Assembly: GCA_017446045.1 (NCBI GenBank)
Contig: JAFSRP010000045.1
Coordinates: 1 to 64,000, forward strand
DNA: 64,000 nucleotides
Direction: 5' to 3'
Source: Lachnospiraceae bacterium
Lineage (GTDB): Bacteria; Bacillota; Clostridia; Lachnospirales; Lachnospiraceae
Shown here piece after piece: positions 28,140 through 36,888 of the stretch. The position numbers and the translations under genes were made by a program. Below the pieces are notes generated by a model that saw only the letters and a list, made by a program, of their open reading frames with translations, was not told the origin of the DNA and made no database searches. Every line of letters starts with the position of its first letter. Position 1 is the stretch's first letter.

Positions 28140-28288
28140 GCAGAGGGCATAGGAGCGAAGTTTTTTCAAAACCAGATATAACTGAAGCCGGGCCGTGCAT
28201 TTATTGCGCGGTCCGTTTATATCTGATATGATATTGCCTGTAATTATGGAGAATGCACTTTCCGGCAGTTATGAAGAAGGAGTAAAAA

Positions 28289-29656
28289 ATGGCTGACATC
28301 AGACCGTTTCGCGCAGTCAGACCGGCACCAGGAGTTGCCCCTGAGGTGGCAGCGCTGCCGTATGATGTATATACGAGAGCAGAGGCAGCAGAGGCTGTAA
28401 AGGACAGGCCGCTGAGTTTCCTGAACATTGACCGTCCGGAGACGATGTTTGGTCCGGACTATGATATGTATGCGCCGGAAGTCTATGAGGCGGCGGCGCA
28501 GCGTTACCGCGGGCAGAAAGCCGAAGGTATTTACCTGCAGGACGAAAAGCCGTGCTTTTACATATATGAAGAGACCATGGACGGGCGCCGGCAGACCGGT
28601 ATCGCGGCAGTATGCGCTGTGGATGATTATCTGCAGGGGATCTGCAAAAAGCATGAAAATACCGTCGAGGAAAAGGAACGCGACAGGATCCGGCACGTGG
28701 ACAGGATGTCCGCGCAGACCGGCCCGATCTTCCTGAGCTATCACGGGTCTTTGGAGATCGATGCGGTCGTACAGGCCTGGAAGGAAAAAGCGCCTGTCTA
28801 TGATTTTGTGAGCGAAGACGGCATAGGGCACCGCGTCTGGCTGATCGATGACGATGCGGCGATCGGAAAGCTGCAGGCGGCATTTGCCGCGCTTCCGGCT
28901 ACTTATATCGCGGACGGACACCACCGGGCCGCATCCGCGGTGCGGGTCGCGTGTATGCGCCGGGACGCCGACGCGGCAGCAGGGGTGCCGGAGGAAGAGA
29001 TCCGAAAGGCGGAGTACAATTATTTCCTGGCAGTACTGTTTCCGGAGGAGGAACTGAAGATCCTGGATTATAACCGGGTCGTCAAAGACCTGCCCGGGAT
29101 GACCGCCAGCGACTTTCTGGAGAAACTGGAGGAACATTTTGAGATCCATATGACTTCGCTTTCCTGCCGTGAAAAAGACGCGGAGGAACTCCTGCGCCCG
29201 AAGGAAAAGTATGAGATCGGTATGTATATAAACGGACGGAGCTACCGGATCCGTCCGCGGCAGGAACTGATCGATGCGGTTGCCGGAGACCCGGTGCGTT
29301 CGCTGGATGTTTCGGTCCTGCAGGAATATGTCCTTGCGCCGATCCTCGGGATCGGCGACCCGCGCACGGATAGCCGGATCCGCTTTGTCGGCGGGATCCG
29401 GGGGCTGGGTGTGCTGGTGGAAGACGCGGACCGGTATTCGGCGGAGAATGCTGCTGAGAATGCGGCAGCAGGCAAGATCGCCAAAGCCTTTGAGCCTGTG
29501 CCAGAAGGCTTTAAAGGACCGGCAGTGGCATTTGCCATGTATCCGACGGATATCCGGGAGCTGTTCTGTGTGGCAGATGCAGGGCTTCTGATGCCGCCCA
29601 AATCCACCTGGTTCGAGCCGAAGCTTCGCAGCGGCCTGTTCATTCACGAATTCTGA
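28289..29656 (+). CDS. DUF1015 family protein
   Basis: 455 residues. MADIRPFRAVRPAPGVAPEVAALPYDVY and SFLNIDRPET at the start, YIADGHHRAASA in the middle and PKSTWFEPKLRSGLFIH at the end match DUF1015. The biochemical function is, to my knowledge, not settled. It lies 149 bp behind serA in the same direction, and serB (phosphoserine phosphatase) is absent from the window. This makes a part in serine metabolism a fair guess, no more. The DGHHR motif hints at a catalytic or metal site. Confidence 0.85.
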   Translation: MADIRPFRAVRPAPGVAPEVAALPYDVYTRAEAAEAVKDRPLSFLNIDRPETMFGPDYDMYAPEVYEAAAQRYRGQKAEGIYLQDEKPCFYIYEETMDGRRQTGIAAVCAVDDYLQGICKKHENTVEEKERDRIRHVDRMSAQTGPIFLSYHGSLEIDAVVQAWKEKAPVYDFVSEDGIGHRVWLIDDDAAIGKLQAAFAALPATYIADGHHRAASAVRVACMRRDADAAAGVPEEEIRKAEYNYFLAVLFPEEELKILDYNRVVKDLPGMTASDFLEKLEEHFEIHMTSLSCREKDAEELLRPKEKYEIGMYINGRSYRIRPRQELIDAVAGDPVRSLDVSVLQEYVLAPILGIGDPRTDSRIRFVGGIRGLGVLVEDADRYSAENAAENAAAGKIAKAFEPVPEGFKGPAVAFAMYPTDIRELFCVADAGLLMPPKSTWFEPKLRSGLFIHEF

Positions 29657-29676
29657 TATATCAAACTATATTCAAC

Positions 29677-29824
29677 GGCTGGTACATAAGGCAATAATTT
29701 GGCCGGCATGTAAGGCAACAGTCCGGCTGGTATAGCGTAAGACAGCAGTCTGGCTAGTACATAAGGCAGCGGTCTGGCCGGCGCACTGCACAGCAGCCTG
29801 GCTTGTTCAGACATGGCAGCATTT
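29677..29824 (+). repeat. Six degenerate 24-bp tandem repeats
   Basis: Copies begin with GGCTGG/GGCCGG-like words at 29677, 29701, 29725, 29752, 29776 and 29800; units are 24 bp, except 27 and 25 for the third and last. The consensus is roughly GGCYGGTACATAAGGCAGCRGTCT. No gene is supported on either strand here, although the minus strand is open in frame because the unit is a multiple of three. Confidence 0.8.
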
Positions 29825-29859
29825 CGTTCAGCGCCGCCACGCAGGAAGGGATCGACTTC

Positions 29860-30687
29860 ATGCATCATTTTTTCGTCAGTAAAGAAGATTTCAGCGGTGA
29901 CAGCATTTTCCTCACTGAGGATAACTACAATCATGCGGTCAATGTGCTGCGCCTCAGGGAAGGCGAGCGGATCCTGATCAGCGATCCCGACGGCGTCGAC
30001 TATATGTGCAGCGTGGCGGAGATCTGCCGCGGAGGCGGAGACACCGCGAATGCCCGGTATCCGGAGCCCTGCACGGCCTTTGGCGATGCATGGCTGCGCG
30101 CCGTGATCGGTGAGAAGTGCACGGAGAATCATGAGCTCCCGGCAGAGGTGGTGCTCTTTCAATGCCTGCCGAAAGCTGACAAGATGGAGCTGATCATTCA
30201 GAAGGCTGTCGAACTCGGCGTTACGGCGATCGTGCCGGTGCAGTCCAAAAACTGCGTGGTAAAACTGGATGATAAAAAAACGGATGCCAAGATCCGCCGA
30301 TGGCAGGCGATCGCGGAGAGCGCCGCAAAGCAGTCCAAGCGCAGTGTGATTCCGGTGGTCCATGCGCCCGTCAACTGGAAGGAAGCGCTGGAGATGAGCA
30401 CGGGCTTCGACGTCCGAATGATCCCCTATGAAGAAGAAAATGGCCTCACATCTATGTGTGAAGCCATTATCAGTCTGCTGCCGGGCCGCCGGATCGCGGT
30501 ATATATCGGACCGGAAGGCGGATTCGATCCGCTGGAGGTCAGCATGGCGCGCCGCCATGGCGTGGTGCCGGTCTCTCTGGGACGCCGCATCCTGCGCACG
30601 GAGACCGCCGCGATCGCGGTCCTGAGCATGATCATGATCCGCCTTGAGATCGCCGCAGACCAGGATATCATGCTTGGAGAGGAATAA
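29860..30687 (+). CDS. rsmE: 16S rRNA (uracil-1498-N3)-methyltransferase
   Basis: 275 residues from the ATG at 29860, chosen for MHHFFVSKED and the AGGAAGGG upstream; a longer frame starts in the tandem repeats. HAVNVLRLREGE lies in the PUA-like part. IGPEGGFDPLEV and LGRRILRTETAAIA form the knotted SPOUT SAM site. It methylates U1498 of 16S rRNA. The stop is 2 bp from the convergent coiled-coil gene and no hairpin separates them, so the transcripts should overlap. Confidence 0.92.
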   Translation: MHHFFVSKEDFSGDSIFLTEDNYNHAVNVLRLREGERILISDPDGVDYMCSVAEICRGGGDTANARYPEPCTAFGDAWLRAVIGEKCTENHELPAEVVLFQCLPKADKMELIIQKAVELGVTAIVPVQSKNCVVKLDDKKTDAKIRRWQAIAESAAKQSKRSVIPVVHAPVNWKEALEMSTGFDVRMIPYEEENGLTSMCEAIISLLPGRRIAVYIGPEGGFDPLEVSMARRHGVVPVSLGRRILRTETAAIAVLSMIMIRLEIAADQDIMLGEE

Positions 30688-30689
30688 GA

Positions 30690-31175
30690 TCAGCGACCGA
30701 GAAGCCTTGAGAGCGGTGCGACCACACTGCGTAGGTCATCGATCACTGCATTCAGATCCTTGATCGACCCGTTGAGCTTCTCAAAGTCGATCTCATTGAT
30801 CTTGGAGATCGTATTGGTGAGCTCTTCAGTGTTTTCCTGAACCAGGTCATTGACATTATTTACCATGCCGTCGATATTGGAGAGAGACCCCTGGGCCTGC
30901 ACCACGGTCTTCTCGACTTCTGACATGGCGCTGTTCACCTGCGTGAGCGTTCCGTCGACTGTGATGAGCTTTTCATTGACAGAAGCCAGGGTCCCGTTGA
31001 TCTGCGTAAGGGTGCTTGTCATCCTGGGGACCATGATCAGGGCGACAGCCGCGATGATCACTGCCAGCAGGAGGCAGCCCAGCGCGGCGAACTTCTGCGC
31101 CCGCGCATCGCTTTTCTGGCTCTTCAGCAGTTCGATCATCAGTTCTCTTTCGTTCATTTCTTCCAGATTCTTCAT
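30690..31175 (-). CDS. Membrane-anchored coiled-coil protein (DUF948-like)
   Basis: 161 residues from the ATG at 31175, with GAGG seven bases upstream. A short charged cytoplasmic stretch (MKNLEEMNERELMIELL) leads to one membrane span (about 30-50). About 110 residues of heptad repeats rich in Asn, Thr, Val and Glu follow, as in DUF948/methyl-accepting-like helical rods. No enzyme motif is seen. It may act as an envelope spacer or scaffold; that is inference from the shape only. Confidence 0.65.
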   Translation of the reverse strand: MKNLEEMNERELMIELLKSQKSDARAQKFAALGCLLLAVIIAAVALIMVPRMTSTLTQINGTLASVNEKLITVDGTLTQVNSAMSEVEKTVVQAQGSLSNIDGMVNNVNDLVQENTEELTNTISKINEIDFEKLNGSIKDLNAVIDDLRSVVAPLSRLLGR

Positions 31176-31396
31176 GGCACGTCCTCGGTTCCTGTGTCTG
31201 CTGTTATCTCGTCGTTTAAATCTTTTACGGCTTTCCGCGTTTTCAGTATTTTCGGCTCTTAAAGGTTTGCCGTATTCTGAAGCTCTTTGGGCTTTCACCG
31301 TGTTCTTTGTCGATTATACCATACTCTGTGTTATTTCGCTTTATCAGATCGATATGTACCTGAATTTCTAAATTGCACCTGATAATAAACATAGGA

Positions 31397-31426
31397 TTGA
31401 TTTCATTGACCCGATAGTGCTATACT
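31397..31426 (+). promoter_or_regulatory. Promoter of the aldolase gene
   Basis: TTGATT (31397-31402), 18-base spacer, TATACT (31421-31426) with TGC before it (extended -10). About 100 bases of leader precede the aldolase start. The rest of the gap from 31176 shows no gene. Confidence 0.6.
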
Positions 31427-31529
31427 TTTATGTGACAAGATTTTTGGCTTTTTCGGCCGGCTGCATTTTCCGGAGTTCTTCCAGCAGGCGCTGTGTCCGA
31501 AATCATTAATAAAAAAGGAGTGATTTACT

Positions 31530-32468
31530 ATGGGACTTGTTACTACGACTGAGATGTTCAAGAAGGCTTACAGCGGCGGTTATGCCATCGGTGCTTTCAA
31601 TGTAAACAACATGGAGATCGTTCAGGGCATCACCGAAGCATGCGCTGAGGAGAAGGCTCCGGTCATCCTCCAGGTTTCCAAGGGCGCCCGTGCCTATGCG
31701 AACCCGGTTTATCTGAAGAAGCTGGTTGAGGCGGCTGTAGAGTGCTATCCGGATATCCCGATCGCGCTGCATCTGGATCACGGCCCGGATTTCGAGACCT
31801 GCAAGTCCTGCGTCGACGGCGGTTTCACATCTGTTATGATCGATGCTTCCAGCAAGCCTTTCGAGGAGAACATTGCCATCACGAAACAGGTCGTTGAGTA
31901 CGCGCACGCACACGGCGTTGTCGTAGAGGCTGAGCTCGGCACACTGGCAGGCATCGAGGATGATGTCAAGGTCTCTGCTGAGGATTCTTCTTATACTCGT
32001 CCGGAAGAGGTCGAGGAGTTCGTTTCCCGTACCGGATGCGACTCTCTGGCGATCGCGATCGGCACCAGCCACGGCGCTTACAAGTTCAAGCCCGGCACCA
32101 AGCCGCAGCTTCGTTTTGATGTTCTGCATGAGTGCGAGAAGCGTATCCCGGGATTCCCGATCGTTTTGCACGGCTCTTCCTCTGTTCCGCAGGAATATGT
32201 TACCATGATCAACACATTCGGCGGCGCTATGCCTGGTGCGATCGGTGTTCCGGAGGATCAGCTGAGAGAGGCTGCACGTTCCGCAGTCTGCAAGATCAAC
32301 ATCGACTCCGACCTTCGTCTGGCGATGACCGGCACCATCCGCAAGTTCTTCGCGGAGCATCCGGAGAAGTTTGACCCGAGAGAGTACCTGAAGCCCGCAC
32401 GTGCCAACATCAAGGAGCTGGTACGTCATAAGCTGATCGACGTTCTCGGCTGCGCAGGCAAGGCATGA
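31530..32468 (+). CDS. fba: Class II fructose-1,6-bisphosphate aldolase
   Basis: 312 residues. Zinc and substrate sites are visible in ALHLDHGPDFETCKSC, EAELGTLAGIEDD, IAIGTSHGAYKF and IVLHGSSSVP. It splits fructose-1,6-bisphosphate in glycolysis and needs a divalent metal. AAAAAAGGAG precedes the ATG. Codon choice is biased, as for highly expressed genes. PPi-phosphofructokinase follows after a hairpin, so two consecutive glycolytic steps are adjacent. Confidence 0.95.
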   Translation: MGLVTTTEMFKKAYSGGYAIGAFNVNNMEIVQGITEACAEEKAPVILQVSKGARAYANPVYLKKLVEAAVECYPDIPIALHLDHGPDFETCKSCVDGGFTSVMIDASSKPFEENIAITKQVVEYAHAHGVVVEAELGTLAGIEDDVKVSAEDSSYTRPEEVEEFVSRTGCDSLAIAIGTSHGAYKFKPGTKPQLRFDVLHECEKRIPGFPIVLHGSSSVPQEYVTMINTFGGAMPGAIGVPEDQLREAARSAVCKINIDSDLRLAMTGTIRKFFAEHPEKFDPREYLKPARANIKELVRHKLIDVLGCAGKA

Positions 32469-32488
32469 TCTTAACTGTTTAACAAAGA

Positions 32489-32521
32489 CGGCACGCGGGA
32501 GTTTTCTGCCCGCGCGCCGTT
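32489..32521 (+). terminator. Terminator after the aldolase gene
   Basis: ACGGC/GCCGT and CGCGGG/CCCGCG form one interrupted stem followed by TTTTA. Confidence 0.75.
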
Positions 32522-32600
32522 TTACTGTCAAAGCCCGCACATCGGCCCCTGAAGGCACAGATGGGCGCAGCTTTCCGAATAATATCAGGAGGACAAAACA

Positions 32601-33839
32601 ATGGGTGAAGCTTTAAAGGGCGCACTGATCATCGGTCAGTCCGGCGGCCCGACCTCAGTTATCAACGCAAGCGCATACGGTGTGATCCGCACCGCTTTGG
32701 ATGCGAAAGCCATTACCAAGGTATACGGCGCACATTACGGCATCAAGGGCGTGCTCAACGATGATCTTTGGATCATGGATAAGGAAGACAGGGAAGAGTT
32801 GGACAAGCTCATGTACACCCCGTCATCCGCTCTGGGTTCCTGCCGTTACAAGATGAAGGACCCCGATGTTGATGATACTGATTACAAGCGCATTCTCCAG
32901 ATCTTCAAGAAGTACAAGGTTCGTTATTTCTGCTACAACGGCGGCAATGACTCCATGGACACCTGCAACAAGATCTCCAAGTACATGAAGAAGGTCGGCT
33001 ATGAATGCCGTGTCATGGGCGTTCCGAAGACCATCGACAATGACCTGTACGGAACCGATCACTGCCCGGGCTTCGCATCTGCGGCTAAGTACATCGCGAC
33101 CTCCATCATGGAAGTAGCGCGTGACACCAGAGTGTATGATACCGGCATGGTTACCATCATCGAGTGCATGGGACGCCATGCAGGCTGGCTCACAGCCGCT
33201 GCCGCACTGGCTAATGTGAAGGAGCGCAGCTGCGACTTCATTTACCTGCCAGAGCGCGACTTCGATATGGAACAGTTCCTGAAGGATGTCGGTGAGTGCT
33301 ATGAGAAGAAAGGCAACTGTATCGTAGCAGTCTCCGAGGGTATCCACTATGCGGATGGCAGCTTTGTTTCCGAGGCGAAGACCTCCGGTACCGACGGTTT
33401 CGGTCATGCGCAGCTGGGCGGACTGGCAGCGATGCTTGCCAATATCGTCAAGGAGCGTCTGGGCTGCAAGACCCGTGGTATCGAGCTGAGCCTGCTGCAG
33501 CGCTGCGGCGCCCATGTGGCATCCGGTACGGATATCGCAGAGTCCTTTGCGTCCGGCAAGGCAGCCGTTGAGGCTATGCTGGAAGGTACCACCGACAAGA
33601 TGGTCGGTTTCGCCTGCACCCGCGGCGCAACAGGCTACAAGTGCAAGACCAAGCTGTTCGATCTTTCCGACGTGGCCAACTATGAGAAGAAGGTTCCGCA
33701 GGAATGGATTAATAAGGCCGGCAACGACGTTCTGAAGGGCTTCGTGGATTACGCAATGCCGCTGATCCAGGAGGAGACCCCGATGGTCAAGGTGAACGGA
33801 CTTCCGGATTTCGCCTGCCTGAAGAAAGTCAAGGCCTGA
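32601..33839 (+). CDS. pfp: Pyrophosphate-dependent 6-phosphofructokinase
   Basis: 412 residues. YNGGNDSMDTCNK and GVPKTIDNDLYGTDHCPGF are the diagnostic PPi-type motifs: Asp and Lys stand where the ATP enzymes have Gly and Gly. EVARDTRVYDTG and ECMGRHAGWLTAA are the substrate region. It phosphorylates fructose-6-phosphate with pyrophosphate, reversibly, saving ATP in anaerobes. GGAGG lies ahead of the ATG. Confidence 0.94.
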   Translation: MGEALKGALIIGQSGGPTSVINASAYGVIRTALDAKAITKVYGAHYGIKGVLNDDLWIMDKEDREELDKLMYTPSSALGSCRYKMKDPDVDDTDYKRILQIFKKYKVRYFCYNGGNDSMDTCNKISKYMKKVGYECRVMGVPKTIDNDLYGTDHCPGFASAAKYIATSIMEVARDTRVYDTGMVTIIECMGRHAGWLTAAAALANVKERSCDFIYLPERDFDMEQFLKDVGECYEKKGNCIVAVSEGIHYADGSFVSEAKTSGTDGFGHAQLGGLAAMLANIVKERLGCKTRGIELSLLQRCGAHVASGTDIAESFASGKAAVEAMLEGTTDKMVGFACTRGATGYKCKTKLFDLSDVANYEKKVPQEWINKAGNDVLKGFVDYAMPLIQEETPMVKVNGLPDFACLKKVKA

Positions 33840-33864
33840 TGACGAATTACCCCAAATGAAAACA

Positions 33865-33894
33865 GCCCCGAAGACCGGTGACGGCCTTCGGGGC
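33865..33894 (+). terminator. Terminator after PPi-phosphofructokinase
   Basis: Perfect 9-bp stem GCCCCGAAG/CTTCGGGGC with a 12-base loop, followed by ATTTG. Confidence 0.75.
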
Positions 33895-34016
33895 ATTTGT
33901 ATTTACCGGGGTGATCATTTCATTGTCCTGAAAGACTATAACTGCGTGGGTCAAAACATGTCCGTTTTGTGATGTTGATTTATGAATTTCCCAAAAAATC
34001 CCAAAAATTTAAAAAT

Positions 34017-34231
34017 AAGAGACAGCCTTTCTCTCAAAATACAAATAGCGATGATCCAGGGGGATGTTTTTGTAGTATATTTCTCTTGTTCATAAGATTT
34101 GATGATTCCAGTATACTCGTGTATACTGGGTTTTTATTATTTCCTTGTTTAAGAGAAATCCTCTTTGGTCGTACCCTGAAAATGTATACTGGTTTTCTAA
34201 AAATATATAATTGAGGGAAAGGCTGTCTCTT
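34017..34231. mobile_element. MITE-like element with 21-bp terminal inverted repeats
   Basis: The left end (34017-34037, AAGAGACAGCC...) and right end (34211-34231, ...GGCTGTCTCTT) are inverted repeats matching at 20 of 21 bases. The 215-bp body is AT-rich and has no gene. Inside, CCAGTATAC and GTATACTGG (34108-34116 and 34121-34129) form a perfect palindrome around TCGT, and a third GTATACTGG lies at 34184-34192. Target-site duplications are not clear. The form fits a non-autonomous transposable element; no transposase is near. Confidence 0.6.
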
Positions 34232-34302
34232 GAAATTAGATTTTTATAAAAATCGGAGAATCTGACTCTGTCTTTGGGGAGCGTATACCATGGAAGGGCA
34301 GT

Positions 34303-35121
34303 TCATGCCGGAGCCAAAACTGTTTCCTTAAGAATTTTGGCCAGATTATCCGTGTTAAACGGAGAGGTGCTGCTTTCAAATACCATTAGAAAATTCAGGC
34401 CGGGTACAATGCCGGATTCGGTCATGTTCTGAATACGGCTGAACTGGGGTTCGGCATAGCTGGGATCGCTCATTTTTCCGAAGATCTCCAAATAATAATT
34501 ACGGCCGTTTACGTGACTGAGTATCAGAAAGTCAATGAAGATCAAATTGCCGTTTTTGAGACGCACCGGGTACTCATATTTGTAAGGGATATTCAAATCA
34601 TATAAAAGATTTGCGGTGATACACTCATTCTTCGAACGGACTATATCCCCCTTTTTTGTGGGATACAGGGGTTCATTTTCTTTATGAAATGAATTCTTTA
34701 TATAAGGTTTATTGGTCCACTCAGAAATAAGCCTTGTGTTGGTTGCAAAGGCAGGGGGCACGAGTGTTCCGAATTTCTCTTCGAGTTTCTGAAACAGACG
34801 CAGCATGGAGAGCGGATCATACCTGGAAATCTGCATGGAGATCAAGTGAAGAGAGCGTTCTGCCCGGACCAGAACCTTTTTGGCACAGTGACGGTGTATA
34901 AGAGCAGGAAGCGCAGGGTCTGTCAGAGACAGGTAGCGTTCTGTCCGGCCGGGTCCTTTTGTTGTTTCGTCTTTGTACCCATAGTAGGTCTTCCCGTTTT
35001 TTTTGTGGATAATGATGTCGCCCGGAGGGGTCGAGGAAATGATGCGGAGCGCCTCGTCCCTGAGGGAGTTGAGGTAAGCCTCCTCGCGTTTGAGGCTCAA
35101 AGGTAGTGTGGAATAAAACAT
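34303..35121 (-). CDS. Predicted PD-(D/E)XK nuclease-like protein
   Basis: 272 residues from the ATG at 35121 (AGGTGAT upstream); the longer open frame to 35520 crosses the next gene's promoters and start. The C-terminal half reads RSKNECITANLLYDLNIPYKYEYP, then LIFIDFLIL and YYLEIFGKM. This is the E ... D ... E-x-F/x-K-like order of restriction-endonuclease-fold proteins. The N-terminal half is helical and basic. I do not know a named family or a role. It lies beside the MITE-like element and between promoters, and could be defence-related or a stray accessory gene. Confidence 0.55.
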   Translation of the reverse strand: MFYSTLPLSLKREEAYLNSLRDEALRIISSTPPGDIIIHKKNGKTYYGYKDETTKGPGRTERYLSLTDPALPALIHRHCAKKVLVRAERSLHLISMQISRYDPLSMLRLFQKLEEKFGTLVPPAFATNTRLISEWTNKPYIKNSFHKENEPLYPTKKGDIVRSKNECITANLLYDLNIPYKYEYPVRLKNGNLIFIDFLILSHVNGRNYYLEIFGKMSDPSYAEPQFSRIQNMTESGIVPGLNFLMVFESSTSPFNTDNLAKILKETVLAPA

Positions 35122-35397
35122 GATCACCTGTCTTTCATGATATGGAGTGGTTCGTGGGCGTTCAGACTGTTGAAAAAAGATGTTGAGGGGTCCACAATAA
35201 CAAAACAATGGTAACTTTACAAGGGGAATATTTAAGCTGAAAAAGAGGTAATAAGTTACTTTGTGGATCGCGAAAAATGAAAAGCTGACGGGATCCCGAT
35301 ATGGCAGAAAACGGGATGTCATTGTATAGCTGGATTTGACACAATAATAAGGATATGGGCCCGGGCCGGAAACAGGATGAGGCAGCGGCGGATCCGG

Positions 35398-35442
35398 TTG
35401 ACAGGAAATGAAATAAAAATACAATCCGAAATATGCTATAAT
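35398..35442 (+). promoter_or_regulatory. Promoter(s) of the MATE gene
   Basis: TTGACA (35398-35403), 16 bases, TACAAT (35420-35425). A second extended -10, TGCTATAAT, lies at 35434-35442. The 276-bp gap from 35122 otherwise shows nothing clear. Confidence 0.6.
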
Positions 35443-35480
35443 TGTTACGCAGCAAAAGGGACAGTAAAGGTACAAAGTCA

Positions 35481-36884
35481 ATGAAAAAGGCTTCCATCGA
35501 TAAAACCGAATTATTCGCAAAGACGCCGGTGCCGGCGGCTCTGCTGACGATGGCGGTACCGACGATCATCAGCCAGGTCATAAACCTGATCTACAACATG
35601 GTCGATGCCTTTTTCATCGGGCGTACCGGCAATTCGTACATGATGGCGGCGACCACGATCACGCTGACCGTCATGCTGATGAATATTTCATTTGCCAACC
35701 TTTTCGGGATCGGAGGCGGCAGCCATGTGGCGCGCCTGATGGGCGCGGGAAAGACAGAGTATGCGGGGCGGGTCAGTGCGTTCAGCGCATGGGCGACGAT
35801 CCTGGTGGCGCTGTTATACTCGCTTTTTATCGGGCTTTTCATGCGGCCTGTCCTCACGTTCCTGGGTGCTTCGGAGTATACGATGGATTACGCCCGGAGC
35901 TATACCACCTTCGTTGTCGTGATCGGGACGCTGCCAACGCTGTTCTCGATGGTATTGGCTCATCTTCTGAGAAATACCGGTTATTCCGCGCAGGCGAGTA
36001 TCGGCTTAAGCGGCGGCGGCATTCTCAACATGTTTCTGGATCCGCTGTTCATGTTCGTGCTCCTTCCGAAGGGCATGGAGGTCACGGGCGCGGCGATCGC
36101 AACGCTGCTGTCGAACAGCATTGCCTGCATTTACCTGATCATCGCTTATATAAAGGCTTCCCGGGAGGCTCCCCTGAGCCTGCGGCTGCGGGATGCGCTG
36201 CAGATCGACGGCGAAAATGTCCGTGCCGTCCTGCGCGTGGGCATTCCCTCGGCTGTACTGACCGGACTTTTTGACGTCGCCAATATGTGCGTCAATATCA
36301 TTGCCGCGTCGCACAACGATATGGCGCTTGCAGCCGTCGGTATTGCCATGAAGGTGGAACGTCTTCCCAATGCGATCAATGTCGGGATCTGCCAGGGAAT
36401 GCTTCCGATCGTAGCATTCAATTATTCATCCGGAAACCATGTGCGCATGAGGGAAGTAATCAGCACCGCGCGGCGGTACGGCCTGATGATATCCGGCTGC
36501 TGCCTCGTGCTGTTTGAGATCTTTGCGGTTGCGCTTGCAAAGGTCTTTATGAGTACCACTGCGGGCGATACCGCTACAGCCCTGGTGACTGTTGCATATG
36601 CGGCGCTTTTCCTCAGGGTCCGCTGCCTCGGGTCGCCGGTGCAGTTTATGAACTATCACGCATCCTATTGTATGCAGGCCATGGGCAACGGGCGCGGCAC
36701 CCTGATCCATGCATTTGTACGGGAATTAGTCTTTTATATCCCGTTTATGTTCCTGTTTGACCGCCTGTTCGGCGAGGTCGGTCTTGTGGCAGCTCTGCCT
36801 GTCGGGGAGGCATGCAGCGCGGTCGTGGCGTTCTTCCTGCTGCACCGCACGATCGAGGCGGCGAAGGAGCGACACGATATTTAG
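35481..36884 (+). CDS. MATE-family efflux transporter
   Basis: 467 residues from the ATG at 35481 (the frame opens at 35442, inside the promoter region). Twelve membrane spans fall in two halves. LTMAVPTIISQVINLIYNMVDAFFIG at the start and NLFGIGGGSHVARLMGAG and MGVAI-like GIAMKVERLPNAINVG later match NorM/DinF-type cation antiporters. It would export drugs or metabolites using Na+ or H+. Single gene with its own promoter. Short direct repeats begin right after its stop. Confidence 0.88.
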   Translation: MKKASIDKTELFAKTPVPAALLTMAVPTIISQVINLIYNMVDAFFIGRTGNSYMMAATTITLTVMLMNISFANLFGIGGGSHVARLMGAGKTEYAGRVSAFSAWATILVALLYSLFIGLFMRPVLTFLGASEYTMDYARSYTTFVVVIGTLPTLFSMVLAHLLRNTGYSAQASIGLSGGGILNMFLDPLFMFVLLPKGMEVTGAAIATLLSNSIACIYLIIAYIKASREAPLSLRLRDALQIDGENVRAVLRVGIPSAVLTGLFDVANMCVNIIAASHNDMALAAVGIAMKVERLPNAINVGICQGMLPIVAFNYSSGNHVRMREVISTARRYGLMISGCCLVLFEIFAVALAKVFMSTTAGDTATALVTVAYAALFLRVRCLGSPVQFMNYHASYCMQAMGNGRGTLIHAFVRELVFYIPFMFLFDRLFGEVGLVAALPVGEACSAVVAFFLLHRTIEAAKERHDI

Positions 36885-36888
36885 GGTT

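Noticed and set aside
28244..29647. 467-residue minus-strand open frame
   Set aside because: Mirror frame of the DUF1015 gene in GC-rich sequence; composition is His/Arg/Gln-rich as expected of shadows.
29677..29824. CRISPR array
   Set aside because: Repeats are adjacent without unique spacers and are degenerate; no cas genes nearby.
29644..30558. Minus-strand open frame over the 24-bp repeats and rsmE
   Set aside because: Open only because the repeat unit is a multiple of three and the rest is the shadow of rsmE.
33969..34214. 81-residue open frame inside the MITE-like element
   Set aside because: Low-complexity composition, no ribosome site, and it lies within the inverted-repeat element.
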